Below are positions 7,445-16,230 of a DNA stretch of 64,000 nucleotides, piece after piece. Every line of letters begins with the position of its first letter. The first letter of the stretch is position 1. Origin of the DNA: Alistipes sp. (GTDB lineage: Bacteria; Bacteroidota; Bacteroidia; Bacteroidales; Rikenellaceae); the NCBI GenBank assembly GCA_020026415.1, contig JAHHQL010000003.1, forward strand, positions 99,910 to 163,909, written 5' to 3'. Position numbers and translations under genes: made by a program. The notes beneath the pieces are model-generated. The model ran no database searches. It saw only the letters and a list, made by a program, of their open reading frames with translations, and was not told the DNA's origin.

Positions 7445-7626
7445 AGCATATTTCTTATAGATTGTAACTTTTTCGCAAAAATAATTCACACTTTCGCGGG
7501 TCGTTTTCCGTTCACCTATATAAAACAAACAAGGCGGACGGTCTCCTCCTGCACCCCGCCCCTGCCCCGTCGAAATGATTTTATGAGATTCGCCGGAGCA
7601 AAATTCCATTTTTACGAAAAAAAAGT

Positions 7627-7634
7627 TATCTTTG
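7627..7634 (+). promoter_or_regulatory. -7 promoter element for the GNAT-like gene
   Basis: TATCTTTG, 29 bases before the ATG at 7664. No recognisable -33 TTTG. Confidence 0.5.
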
Positions 7635-7663
7635 TTCGGATCAATAGAACGACGATAAAAACA

Positions 7664-8869
7664 ATGGATTCTGCAAAATACACGTTACAGGAAGTTACCA
7701 CCGCGGCACTCGCCGGCGAATGGCTGGACTTTCCGAAAAAACTTTATAAAGACAACCGCAACTGGGTCTGTCCGCTGGATGACGACATCCGCGAGGTGTT
7801 CGACCCCGAAAAGAACGAACTTTTCAAAGAGGGCGAGGCCGCACGCTGGATCGTCCGTGACCCGAAAGGCGAAATCGCAGGCCGTATCGCCGCATTCTAC
7901 AACCGCGAGAAAGCCTCTCTGGAGGATCAGCCCACGGGAGGATGCGGATTCTTCGAGTCGATCGACGAACAGCAGGTTGCCGACCTGCTGTTCGATGCGG
8001 CACGTCTGTGGCTCGCCGCACGCGGCATGGAGGCAATGGACGGCCCGATCAACTTCGGACAACGCCGCGACTGGTGGGGCTGCCTCGTGGAGGGATTCGA
8101 ATTTCAACCTCTGTACCGAAACCCCTACAACCCGCCCTACTACAAGGAACTCTTCGAGAACTACGGTTTTCAGAACTATTTCAACCAATACAGTTACATC
8201 TGGCGCGTGAACGGCACCGAGGCCAACAAACTGATCTTCACCCGTGCCGAACATCTCTACTCCAATCCGGGGTATCACGTCGAACACATCGACATGAACA
8301 ATCTGGAGGAGGCAGCCGAGAATTTCCGCATCATCTACAACAAAGCATGGTCGCTGTTTTCGGGCGTGAAACCCATCTCGCACGAGGAGGCCATGCAGCT
8401 GATGCGCACAATGAAACCCATCATCGACCCCAACATCATTTTCTTCGCCTATTTCCACGAGGAGCCGATCGGCTTCTTCATCACCGTCCCCGATCTGAAC
8501 CGCCTGATCGGCAAGTTCAACGGCAAGTTCGGTCTGTGGCAGAAACTCGACCTGATGTGGAACCTCAAGGTGCGCAAATCGTGCGACCGCGCTTTTGCCC
8601 TGATTTTCGGCATCACTCCCGAATTTCACGGCAAGGGTGTCGAATCGGCAATGATGGTCAAGTACTGGCACTACATCGAAGAGGCAAAAAATCCCTACAA
8701 AACGATGGAATTGGCGTGGGTCGGCGATTTCAACCCCGTGATGAACCGTATGGTCGAACGCTATGTCTGCGCCGAACGTCATAAGGTGCACACCACCTAC
8801 CGCTACCTGTTCGACCGCGCCAAAGAGTTCCACCGCTGTCCGCGTCTGGGCGTCAAGCGACAGGAGTAG
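7664..8869 (+). CDS. GNAT-like acyltransferase of unknown substrate
   Basis: 401 residues from the ATG at 7664 (MDSAKYTLQEVTTAALAGEW), chosen because the frame upstream lacks conserved content and a -7 box lies 29 bases before this ATG. The protein is cytosolic. N-terminal half: RWIVRDPKGEIAGRIAAFYN and DGPINFGQRRDWWGCLVEGF. C-terminal half: a second GNAT-like fold (FFAYFHEEPIGFFITVPDLN, later WVGDFNPVMNRMVE). Such two-domain proteins are widespread in Bacteroidetes and are usually labelled N-acetyltransferase or hypothetical. The substrate is not known to me. gcvT follows 56 bases downstream in the same direction and may be co-transcribed, though nothing else links the two. Confidence 0.6.
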   Translation: MDSAKYTLQEVTTAALAGEWLDFPKKLYKDNRNWVCPLDDDIREVFDPEKNELFKEGEAARWIVRDPKGEIAGRIAAFYNREKASLEDQPTGGCGFFESIDEQQVADLLFDAARLWLAARGMEAMDGPINFGQRRDWWGCLVEGFEFQPLYRNPYNPPYYKELFENYGFQNYFNQYSYIWRVNGTEANKLIFTRAEHLYSNPGYHVEHIDMNNLEEAAENFRIIYNKAWSLFSGVKPISHEEAMQLMRTMKPIIDPNIIFFAYFHEEPIGFFITVPDLNRLIGKFNGKFGLWQKLDLMWNLKVRKSCDRAFALIFGITPEFHGKGVESAMMVKYWHYIEEAKNPYKTMELAWVGDFNPVMNRMVERYVCAERHKVHTTYRYLFDRAKEFHRCPRLGVKRQE

Positions 8870-8925
8870 GCTCCCCCCCTCCCGGAAAAACGAACACATA
8901 CCTTAAAACTTTAATAATCTAAACT

Positions 8926-10026
8926 ATGAAAACAACCGTATTTGTAAACCATCATATCGCCGCAGGCGCCAAGATGGCCGAATTTGCAGGCTACAACATG
9001 CCGATCGAATTTACGGGAATCAACGACGAACACCTCACCGTCCGCAACGGCGCGGGCGTATTCGACGTGAGCCACATGGGCGAATTTTGGATTAAAGGTC
9101 CGCACGCGCTGGATCTTTTGCAGAAGGTGATGTCGAACGACGTGTCGAAACTCGTGGACGGAAAGGTACAGTATTCGTGCATGCCCAACGGTCGCGGCGG
9201 TATCGTCGATGACCTGTTGATCTACCGCGTGGATGCCGAGACCTACATGCTCGTGCCCAACGCCGCCAACATCGACAAGGACTGGAAACACATCCTCGAA
9301 GCCGCCAAGGAGTTCGGGATGGAGGCAGGCCACGGCAAAGAGCTCTACAACGCATCGGACGAGATCTGCCAGTTGGCGGTTCAAGGCCCCAAGGCGATGA
9401 AGATCATCCAGAAGATGTGCCAGGAGCCGGTCGAAGACATGGAATACTACACCTTCAAGAAGACCGAGGTGGGTGGCGTGAAGGTCATCCTTTCGATCAC
9501 GGGATACACGGGTGCGGGCGGTTGCGAGATCTACGCCGCAAACGAGGATGCCGAGCAGTTGTGGAAAGCACTCTGGGAGGCAGGTGAAGAGTACGGATTG
9601 AAGAATATCGGTCTGGGAGCACGCGACACGCTGCGTCTGGAGAAAGGTTTCTGCCTCTACAGCAACGACATCGACGACACCACCTCCCCCATCGAGGCAG
9701 GTCTGGGTTGGATCACGAAGTTCGCCGAGGGCAAGAACTTCATCGACCGCGAATATCTGGAGCGTCAGAAAGCCGAGGGCGTAACGCGCAAACTCGTGGC
9801 ATTCAAACTCATCGACCGCGGTATTCCGCGTCACGGCTACAAACTCTGCACCTCGGAAGGCGAGGAGATCGGCCATGTGACTTCGGGTACGATGTCGCCC
9901 TGCCTGAAGATCGGTATCGGTATGGGTTATGTCAAGAAGGAATACTCGAAGATCGGCACACAGATCGCCGTCGAGTGCCGAGGCCGTCTGCTGAAGGCCG
10001 AGGTCGTAAAACTACCGTTCGTATAG
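8926..10026 (+). CDS. gcvT: Aminomethyltransferase (glycine cleavage T protein)
   Basis: 366 residues, the normal length. N-terminal folate-binding domain with GVFDVSHMGEFWIKG and SCMPNGRGGIVDDLLIYR; then the conserved ITGYTGAGGCEIY and LGARDTLRLEKGFCLYSNDI; C-terminal barrel ending GHVTSGTMSPCLKIGIGMGY. It takes the aminomethyl group from the lipoylated H protein, releases ammonia and gives methylene-tetrahydrofolate. The partner genes gcvH and gcvP are not adjacent, as is common in Bacteroidetes. No glycine riboswitch is visible upstream. A strong bidirectional terminator follows. Confidence 0.95.
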   Translation: MKTTVFVNHHIAAGAKMAEFAGYNMPIEFTGINDEHLTVRNGAGVFDVSHMGEFWIKGPHALDLLQKVMSNDVSKLVDGKVQYSCMPNGRGGIVDDLLIYRVDAETYMLVPNAANIDKDWKHILEAAKEFGMEAGHGKELYNASDEICQLAVQGPKAMKIIQKMCQEPVEDMEYYTFKKTEVGGVKVILSITGYTGAGGCEIYAANEDAEQLWKALWEAGEEYGLKNIGLGARDTLRLEKGFCLYSNDIDDTTSPIEAGLGWITKFAEGKNFIDREYLERQKAEGVTRKLVAFKLIDRGIPRHGYKLCTSEGEEIGHVTSGTMSPCLKIGIGMGYVKKEYSKIGTQIAVECRGRLLKAEVVKLPFV

Positions 10027-10046
10027 AGCGCATACCTCTTATATAA

Positions 10047-10084
10047 TAAACCCCGTCACTCGGCGATGAGTGACGGGGTTTTAT
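10047..10084. terminator. Bidirectional terminator between gcvT and the S41-like gene
   Basis: AAACCCCGTCACTC-ggcgat-GAGTGACGGGGTTTT, more than ten pairs with A and T flanks, placed between convergent genes. Confidence 0.9.
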
Positions 10085-10102
10085 TTTGCTTAAAAAGACA
10101 GG

Positions 10103-11356
10103 TTACTGCTTACGCACCCACTCCAGAACGGGATCAATGCCGTTTACATAGTCGTCCACCGACATCTCCAACAGCACGTCGGGTGCCAAGGTCGGCATAT
10201 CCTCCTCCACCATCTTGAAATATTTGGTCGAATAACAAACCTCTATTCCCGATTCGGGCAACTTGAACGAACGCACCTCGCCATAGTGGTTCGGCTTTCC
10301 GGCGGTCTGTTCGCCCAAGAGACACGCGCCCAATTTCTGCTTCAGATCCAGCGCATTGAGAATGCCCGACGAGAAGGTCGAACGACCGATGACGCCGTAA
10401 ATCTTCAAATCGGGATGCTGACGATGTTCGGCAATAAGTTTCTCGACCAGAGCGGTAAATTGAGCGGAACTGCCGCCCGAATTGTAACGCAGATCGAACA
10501 CCACCTTGCGCATTTTGCCCTTTCGGATGGTCTCAAGCACCCGATCGGCAAACTCTTGAAACGAGGGCAACTGCCCGGCCACCTTCGGATTGCCATACTG
10601 CGCCTCCAACTCACGACTCCAGCATTTGTTGTACTGCACATAGTAGATCGAACCGTCGTCGATGAGCGATTCGGAGAACAACTGCCGACCGTTGCGCAGA
10701 CACATCGCCATTTTCTTGGGGTTGAGCGTTTCGTACTCCTCGTCATACGTTCCGATCGTCATCTCGACCGACTCGCGGCGGCCGTCCCTTTCGAAGGTCA
10801 GCAGCGCAGTATCACCCGCCACCGTATTGAAGAAATTATGCAGATCACAATACGCCAACAATTTGGGAACGACATTACGCACGTTCGACACATTATCGAC
10901 CGTCAGCAGCGTGCAGAATTTTTCTGCCACTTCTTCGATCTTTTGACCGTTGATCTCTACCAGATTCCAACCCAAAAGACGGGCATATTGAGGTTTGGTT
11001 GCGAGCAACACATAATCATTGCCGAACCCCACCAATCCGATCGGCAGAATCCGCTGACGGTTCAGATAAGGCACGATGTTGATCGCCGTATGCGAATCGC
11101 CCATTCCGGCCAAGACCTGTTGCAGACGGACGGCGAGTTCAAATTTGGAACTCTTGCGGCAATGCTTCGCCACGCTCTTCATCTCTTTGCGAAATTCACG
11201 TTCGCTCTTCTCGGCAAAAAGGTTGAAGTGTCGTTTGGGTAACTCCCCGCGCATAAATTGCACATCGCCCCGCCAATCCTTCACAATGGGGTTCTGCCCG
11301 CTTGCACATACCACCGAGGCCAACATACACAACAAAACGAATAAATGTTTTTTCAT
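10103..11356 (-). CDS. Exported S41-family (tail-specific protease-like) peptidase
   Basis: 417 residues with a signal peptide (MKKHLFVLLCMLASVVCASG). No lipobox, so it is periplasmic or secreted. The S41 core is recognisable: VVFDLRYNSGGSS (about residue 285) and, about 30 residues on, the nucleophile region GRSTFSSGIL, where Ser acts with a downstream Lys in the family (candidate in LLGEQTAGKPNHYG). A middle segment (LLGWNLVEINGQKIEEVAE) resembles a degenerate PDZ domain. The family cleaves near C-termini of exported proteins. It stands alone between two terminators, so its substrate is unknown. Proteolytic activity is likely but not certain. Confidence 0.75.
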   Translation of the reverse strand: MKKHLFVLLCMLASVVCASGQNPIVKDWRGDVQFMRGELPKRHFNLFAEKSEREFRKEMKSVAKHCRKSSKFELAVRLQQVLAGMGDSHTAINIVPYLNRQRILPIGLVGFGNDYVLLATKPQYARLLGWNLVEINGQKIEEVAEKFCTLLTVDNVSNVRNVVPKLLAYCDLHNFFNTVAGDTALLTFERDGRRESVEMTIGTYDEEYETLNPKKMAMCLRNGRQLFSESLIDDGSIYYVQYNKCWSRELEAQYGNPKVAGQLPSFQEFADRVLETIRKGKMRKVVFDLRYNSGGSSAQFTALVEKLIAEHRQHPDLKIYGVIGRSTFSSGILNALDLKQKLGACLLGEQTAGKPNHYGEVRSFKLPESGIEVCYSTKYFKMVEEDMPTLAPDVLLEMSVDDYVNGIDPVLEWVRKQ

Positions 11357-11455
11357 AGGTATCGAGTTTTATTTTTAGTCTGAAGTAAGAAACGAAAGTA
11401 ATCAAACAGAAACGATTCTCAAATCTTTATGGCGATTTTTTCATCTGCCGACCAC

Positions 11456-11494
11456 AAAAAAAGAGCATCGCCCTCAAAAGGCAATGCTCTTAAA
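11456..11494 (-). terminator. Terminator after rlmI
   Basis: AAGAGCAT.GCC..aaa..GGC.ATGCTCTT with a long A-run on the plus side, giving a T-run on the minus strand. It lies within 25 bases of the rlmI stop. Confidence 0.8.
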
Positions 11495-11516
11495 ACATCT
11501 TTTCCCTTCAGGACGA

Positions 11517-12716
11517 CTACTCCACGTACAACACCAGTCCCTTCAGGTATTCGCCTTCGGGATGGTAGATGTTGATCGGATGATCGGCAGGCTGGGTCAG
11601 CTGATGCAGGATGCGCACCTTGCGCCCTGCGATGGCTGCCGCCGAGAAGACGGTCGTGCGGAACAACTCCTTCGACACGGCCTGCGAGCAGGAGAACGTG
11701 AAGAGGATGCCGCCCGGCTTGATCTGCGACAGGGCGCGGGCATTCAGCCGCTTATAGCCCTGCATGGCGTTGCCCAACACGCGGTGGTGCTTGGCAAAGG
11801 CCGGCGGATCGAGGATGATCAGATCATATTTCGAACCGATATCTTTCAGGTAGGTCACCGCATCGGCAGCCACCTCCTCGTGGGGTGCATTTTCGCCGAA
11901 GTTCAAGATCATGTTGTCTCGCGCCAACTCCACGGCACGCTCCGAAGAATCCACCGAACACACCTCCTTCGCGCCGCCTGCCAGAGCATAGACCGAAAAT
12001 CCGCCCGTATAGCAGAACGTGTTGAGCACCGTGCGCCCCTTGGCATAACGCTTCACGAGTTCGCGGTTCTCGCGCTGATCGAGGAAGAATCCCGTTTTCT
12101 GACCCTCCTCCCAATTGACGAGGAATTTCTGACCATGCTCCAGAACGACCTCCGACGAGCGTTTCGACTGCCCCCACAGATAGCCGTCCACCGCACCGAG
12201 GTTGGCTTTCGGAGGAACGGTCTGCGACGATTTGTCATATACGGCGGTGATCCGGTCGCCATACACCGAACGGATCGCCTCGCAGATCTCACGACGCGAG
12301 CGGAACATACCGCACGAATGGCACTGCACGACGGCTGTCGTATTGTAAATATCGACCACCAATCCGGGCAGCGAATCGCCCTCGCCGTGAATCAGACGGT
12401 AGCACGTGGTATCTTCGCAATCGGTATAACCCAATGCGCAACGCACCTCACAGGCACGTGCGATGCGGTCGTTCCACCACTTCTGGTCGATCACCTCGTC
12501 CTCGAACGAAAGCACGCGCACGGCAATCGAACCGATCTGATAATGCCCCTTGGCAATGAACTCACCGCGGCTGGTATATACGTCAATGATGATGCCCTCC
12601 TGAATCTGGTCGTCGCTTTCGGCTTCGATGCGATCCACGGCACCTGAAAAAATCCACGGGTGGCGGCGCATAAGCGACTCTTCCTTCCCGCGTCTAAGCA
12701 CGATTTTCGGGTTCAT
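11517..12716 (-). CDS. rlmI: Class I rRNA methyltransferase, RlmI-like (23S rRNA m5C)
   Basis: 399 residues. An N-terminal PUA domain (VLRRGKEESLMRRHPWIFSG) binds RNA. A Rossmann methyltransferase follows: VLNTFCYTGGFSVYALAGGA for S-adenosylmethionine, DLIILDPPAFAK (catalytic region) and a Cys in TFSCSQAVS. E. coli RlmI makes m5C1962 in 23S rRNA; this is the standard homologue in Bacteroidetes, though target position is inferred. It starts six bases after the RNase D-like gene and is last in a recQ-rnd-rlmI unit. Confidence 0.85.
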   Translation of the reverse strand: MNPKIVLRRGKEESLMRRHPWIFSGAVDRIEAESDDQIQEGIIIDVYTSRGEFIAKGHYQIGSIAVRVLSFEDEVIDQKWWNDRIARACEVRCALGYTDCEDTTCYRLIHGEGDSLPGLVVDIYNTTAVVQCHSCGMFRSRREICEAIRSVYGDRITAVYDKSSQTVPPKANLGAVDGYLWGQSKRSSEVVLEHGQKFLVNWEEGQKTGFFLDQRENRELVKRYAKGRTVLNTFCYTGGFSVYALAGGAKEVCSVDSSERAVELARDNMILNFGENAPHEEVAADAVTYLKDIGSKYDLIILDPPAFAKHHRVLGNAMQGYKRLNARALSQIKPGGILFTFSCSQAVSKELFRTTVFSAAAIAGRKVRILHQLTQPADHPINIYHPEGEYLKGLVLYVE

Positions 12717-12722
12717 GAAACT

Positions 12723-13328
12723 CTATTTTTTGATTTTGGGCGTATCTTGTAATTTGTTGTAGATCTGGATGCACACCCACGCATCAGTGGCGGCGTACAA
12801 CTGTTGGCTCGGCGTGAAACTCGCAGCCTCCCAGTTGCTCAGCCGCTGTGCCTTCGACACCCGTTTGCCGAGGATGATGGCCGACATTTTGCGCAGGCTC
12901 TTCTCCTCGATGCCCCACTCCGGCACAAGCGTCTGCAAATCGACGAATCCTCCGTCGCGGAAATGCCTCAGTTTACGCAACGAGCGCAAATCCCCCGCCA
13001 CGTCGGCACCGATCTTACGAACCGATTTCGATTCAAGCAGTTGCAGGATGGGTTTGCAGAAAGGAATTTTATTCAAGCGGAACAGATAGCACACCGTCGG
13101 CGTCGATAACTGCAACAGAGCGACCCGATACGACACGCCCGGACGGAACGAAGGACGCGTTTCGGTGTCAAATCCGATCGTGGGATATTGTTTCAGATCG
13201 TTGCAGGCGGCCTCGACCTCCTCTTCGCGGTCGATCACGCGGATCGTACCGGGAAATTCGATGGCGGGCAAATCGGCCGTCTGTTCGTTACTGATTTTCG
13301 GGATAAAATGATTCTCTGTGCTCATCAT
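12723..13328 (-). CDS. 3'-5' exonuclease, RNase D / WRN exonuclease type
   Basis: 201 residues, one DEDDy exonuclease domain and no HRDC domains, so shorter than RNase D. Motif I is GFDTET, motif II is in KIGADVAGDLRSL, and motif III is YAATDAW. It degrades RNA or single-stranded DNA from the 3' end with two metal ions. The gene sits directly behind a recQ-type helicase (36-base gap). That pairing recalls eukaryotic WRN, where a RecQ helicase and this exonuclease are fused; a shared role in repair is inference. A TACTTTTG box at 13351-13344 (minus strand) may give it a second promoter. Confidence 0.85.
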   Translation of the reverse strand: MMSTENHFIPKISNEQTADLPAIEFPGTIRVIDREEEVEAACNDLKQYPTIGFDTETRPSFRPGVSYRVALLQLSTPTVCYLFRLNKIPFCKPILQLLESKSVRKIGADVAGDLRSLRKLRHFRDGGFVDLQTLVPEWGIEEKSLRKMSAIILGKRVSKAQRLSNWEAASFTPSQQLYAATDAWVCIQIYNKLQDTPKIKK

Positions 13329-13364
13329 GTTGCAAAATTCTCACAAAAGTAACCTTTTTTCCGT

Positions 13365-15287
13365 TTATTTCCGAATTTTTTCGATCAGTCCGTCCTCGCG
13401 CGTATGCAAAATCCCCTCGCCGATCAACCCGCGGAGCACTTCGCCCGATCGCTCCACCCCGCAGTCAAGCAGCGTACAGAGCCGTGCAGGGTCGTTTTCG
13501 CCACGCTCCACGAGCGCAAGGATCTCACGCCGAATCGCTTCGTCATCCCCACTTTGACGTTTCCGCCGACGGCGTTTTTCCAGACACAGATCGCACACGC
13601 CGCACTCGGGCGTATCCTTACCGCCGAAATAGGCATCGAGTACCGCACTGCGACACCGTTCCTCATTCTCGGCATAGGCGATCATGTGTCCGAACCGCTC
13701 GTGCATCAGAGCCTTGCGCCGCTGATAGGTATCGGGCGAAATGTAGAGATCCTCCCGCGGCAGACGCTCCTCGTCGAAATAGATCATCGGCGCATGGTTC
13801 GAGGGAATGTAACGGATCAGTCGCAACTGCCACAACTTTTTGAGCAGTTCCTTCACGCGGTCGATCCTGTAACCGCTCCATGTTGCCAGTTCGTTCTCGT
13901 CGATGGGGCGGAAATCGGTGAACACGCCGTTGTACAGCCGCAAAATCGTTCGGATGAAATGGTCGAGTTCCTCGCGCCGGATGCGTACCTTATACAGGTC
14001 GTCACGGCTCACGCAGAACATCAACCGCGCGGGATTGTCCTGCGCATCGGTCAGCGTCAGGTAGCCGTTCTGTTGCAGGAGTTTCAGTGCACTCTGCACC
14101 TTACCGATGTAGAGGTGTTCGCGGGCACAGAAGTCGAAGATGTTGAACAACATCGACGCTCCCTGTCCTTCGCCGAATCCGATCTGAAGAAACGAACATA
14201 CGCGATCGTAAATATCCTTGATCTCTTCAATCGGCGGAAATTCCTGATCGAAACGCCGTGCGATGCGTTCGGCATCGTCCTTATCGACCAACAAAAGCGC
14301 ATAGGCGCGTTTGCCGTCACGCCCCGCACGCCCTGCCTCCTGATAGTAACTCTCCAAAGAGTCGCACATCGAGTAGTGCAACACGAACCGCACATCGGGC
14401 TTGTCGATACCCATACCGAAGGCGTTCGTAGAGACCATCACCCGCACGCGACCCGACAGCCACTCCTCCTGACACCTGTTACGCTCGGCATACCCCATAC
14501 CGCCGTGATACGCCGCGGCGGAGATACCCTCGTTACGCAGAAACCCGGCAATCTGCTCCGTCCCCTCGCGCGTCCGCATATAGACGATGCCCGTTCCCGG
14601 CACGCCGTGAATCATGCGCAACATCTGCCCGTTCTTGTCGTCCGTATGGCGCACGCTGTACGAAAGATTCGCCCTCAGGAAACTGCTCCGCAGAATATGC
14701 TCCTCTGCGAACGACAACCGCTCCATGATGTCCTTCGTGACGAGTTCCGTCGCCGAGGCCGTCAAGGCCAGCACGGGCACATCGGGCAACATTTCGCGCA
14801 ATTGAGCAATGCGCAGATAGGCGGGGCGGAAGTCGTAGCCCCACTGCGAGATGCAGTGTGCCTCATCCACCGCCAGAAGCGACACCTTCATGCGCTGTAC
14901 CCTCAGGCGGAACGGCTCCGAAGCAATGCGTTCGGGAGCGATGTAGAGGAATTTGACATCGCCATAGGTGCAGTTGTCCAGCGCGATGTCGATCTGACGG
15001 GGTGACAACCCCGAATGCACCGCCACCGCCGGTATGTGCCGACGGCGCAAGTGATCGACCTGATCCTTCATCAACGCGATCAGCGGGGTGATGACGATGC
15101 ACAACCCCTCGCGAGCCATGGTGGGCACCTGATAGGTCAGCGATTTTCCGCCCCCCGTGGGCATCAGGGCGAGCGTATCGCGCCCTGCCATAACCGAACG
15201 GATGATCTCCTCCTGCACGGGACGGAACTCTTCGTATCCCCAGAAGCGTTTCAGTACTTCGTGAATTTTGTCTCGGTCGGTATTCAT
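13365..15287 (-). CDS. recQ: RecQ-family ATP-dependent DNA helicase (form without HRDC)
   Basis: 640 residues from the ATG at 15287 (MNTDRDKIHEVLKRFWGYEE); an earlier in-frame ATG lies upstream of the promoter box. Walker A PTGGGKS at about 43-49, VDEAHCISQWG (DEAH), TNAFGMGIDKPDVRFV and YYQEAGRAGRDG of the second RecA domain. Then the RecQ zinc-binding cysteines (CRSAVLDAYF..ECGVCDLC) and a winged helix. The C-terminus is a short basic winged-helix-like tail rather than an HRDC domain. RecQ helicases unwind 3'-5' in recombination and fork repair. A second RecQ with HRDC is encoded at 42774-44972. Confidence 0.92.
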   Translation of the reverse strand: MNTDRDKIHEVLKRFWGYEEFRPVQEEIIRSVMAGRDTLALMPTGGGKSLTYQVPTMAREGLCIVITPLIALMKDQVDHLRRRHIPAVAVHSGLSPRQIDIALDNCTYGDVKFLYIAPERIASEPFRLRVQRMKVSLLAVDEAHCISQWGYDFRPAYLRIAQLREMLPDVPVLALTASATELVTKDIMERLSFAEEHILRSSFLRANLSYSVRHTDDKNGQMLRMIHGVPGTGIVYMRTREGTEQIAGFLRNEGISAAAYHGGMGYAERNRCQEEWLSGRVRVMVSTNAFGMGIDKPDVRFVLHYSMCDSLESYYQEAGRAGRDGKRAYALLLVDKDDAERIARRFDQEFPPIEEIKDIYDRVCSFLQIGFGEGQGASMLFNIFDFCAREHLYIGKVQSALKLLQQNGYLTLTDAQDNPARLMFCVSRDDLYKVRIRREELDHFIRTILRLYNGVFTDFRPIDENELATWSGYRIDRVKELLKKLWQLRLIRYIPSNHAPMIYFDEERLPREDLYISPDTYQRRKALMHERFGHMIAYAENEERCRSAVLDAYFGGKDTPECGVCDLCLEKRRRRKRQSGDDEAIRREILALVERGENDPARLCTLLDCGVERSGEVLRGLIGEGILHTREDGLIEKIRK

Positions 15288-15292
15288 AGGTA

Positions 15293-15300
15293 CAAAGGTA
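15293..15300 (-). promoter_or_regulatory. -7 promoter element abutting the recQ start codon
   Basis: TACCTTTG on the minus strand ends five bases before the ATG at 15287. Transcription would begin at or next to the start codon, suggesting a leaderless mRNA. Confidence 0.55.
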
Positions 15301-15373
15301 GGAATTTTAATAAACTTTTCCCCGCAAACCATCCCCAAAATAAGGTAAATCAGCCCTCGGAGGCACAGAAGTA

Positions 15374-15404
15374 TTTGCAGAACGACAAAAAAATTCTATT
15401 TTTG
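15374..15404 (+). promoter_or_regulatory. Consensus promoter for the PqqD/metal-uptake operon
   Basis: TTTG (15374-15377), 19 bases, TATTTTTG (15397-15404), a full match to the Bacteroidetes consensus. Start of transcription near 15410, 20 bases before the first gene. Confidence 0.8.
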
Positions 15405-15429
15405 CGACAAACCGAAAAACAAGAAACCC

Positions 15430-15696
15430 ATGAAGATAGATTCCAAATTCCAAATCCGTGAAATGGCAGGCGAACATGTCATCGTACAGCCGGGTCACTT
15501 GGGAGTCGATATGACCCGTATCATTTCGCTCAACGCCACATCGCTTTTCCTGTGGCAGGAGTTGCATGACAAGGAATTTACGGCAGAGGATGCCGCGCGC
15601 CTGCTCTCGGAAAACTACAATGTCGATGCCGCCACCGCCCTTCGCGATGCGGAGGCATGGTGTCGGAAACTCGTTGAAAACGGATTGGCAAAATAA
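15430..15696 (+). CDS. PqqD-family protein
   Basis: 88 residues covering a whole PqqD domain: strand-rich start (KFQIREMAGEHVIVQPGHLG), then NATSLFLWQELHDKEFTAED and a winged-helix half ending AEAWCRKLVENGLAK. PqqD folds are the peptide-binding element of many RiPP pathways, presenting a precursor to a radical-SAM or other enzyme. Bacteroidetes also carry stand-alone copies with no known role, and no maturase or obvious precursor gene is here. It opens a likely operon: 27 bases to the Cys/His-rich protein, then a TonB receptor and an HMA protein. Confidence 0.75.
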   Translation: MKIDSKFQIREMAGEHVIVQPGHLGVDMTRIISLNATSLFLWQELHDKEFTAEDAARLLSENYNVDAATALRDAEAWCRKLVENGLAK

Positions 15697-15723
15697 ATAA
15701 TCATACAGGGTCGGGCAAAACCC

Positions 15724-16137
15724 ATGAAACACCGCAAATCCATATCACTGGGACTTATGGCCGTCTATCTTCTGACGACCCTTCTCTCGGTGTACCTTTC
15801 GCTCACATGTATCTGTTCGCACGAGCGCGGCGAACGGCATGCCTGTGACACCTCGTGTCGTCACACACCGGGCGAAAGCGCGGATTCTTTCCGCATGGAT
15901 CCGTCGTGTCGCTGTCTGCATCACTATCTTGCCGACAACACGAACCTCTATGTGGATTCCAACCGCGACCGCAGTCATGCCCCCTCCCTGCAACTCCTTC
16001 AGATCCTCCTCCCGACGGAAATCCGTACGGAATACGAGGAGCAGACCACGGAACGGATTCCCGCCCCGCGCTCCGTCCCGCTCCATTCGCACATCATTAC
16101 ACCGCGCCCCCTGCGCGGCCCTCCCGCATTGGTTTAA
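15724..16137 (+). CDS. Small exported or membrane-anchored Cys/His-rich protein
   Basis: 137 residues. A hydrophobic N-terminal segment (about residues 8-30, LGLMAVYLLTTLLSVYLSLT) is followed by a Cys/His-rich stretch (CICSHERGERHACDTSCRH, later CRCLHHY), six Cys and several His in about 40 residues. The C-terminus ends in PLRGPPALV; an LRxPP-type tail is, from memory, common in small His-rich proteins beside metal TonB receptors of Bacteroidetes. I infer metal binding at the outer face of the inner membrane or in the periplasm. It lies between the PqqD-like gene and the TonB receptor, 93 bases before the latter. No named family is claimed. Confidence 0.6.
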   Translation: MKHRKSISLGLMAVYLLTTLLSVYLSLTCICSHERGERHACDTSCRHTPGESADSFRMDPSCRCLHHYLADNTNLYVDSNRDRSHAPSLQLLQILLPTEIRTEYEEQTTERIPAPRSVPLHSHIITPRPLRGPPALV

Positions 16138-16230
16138 AATCCGACCTTTCGGTTTGTCATTCGAGACAAACCTCGATGCGACACACTCCTGCCGCATCAT
16201 CAAAAGATCTTTTTAAACCATTGCAAAACA

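Noticed and set aside
13404..15005. Long plus-strand frame opposite the first recQ
   Set aside because: Antisense shadow of a well-supported helicase gene; no domain, promoter or codon preference of its own.
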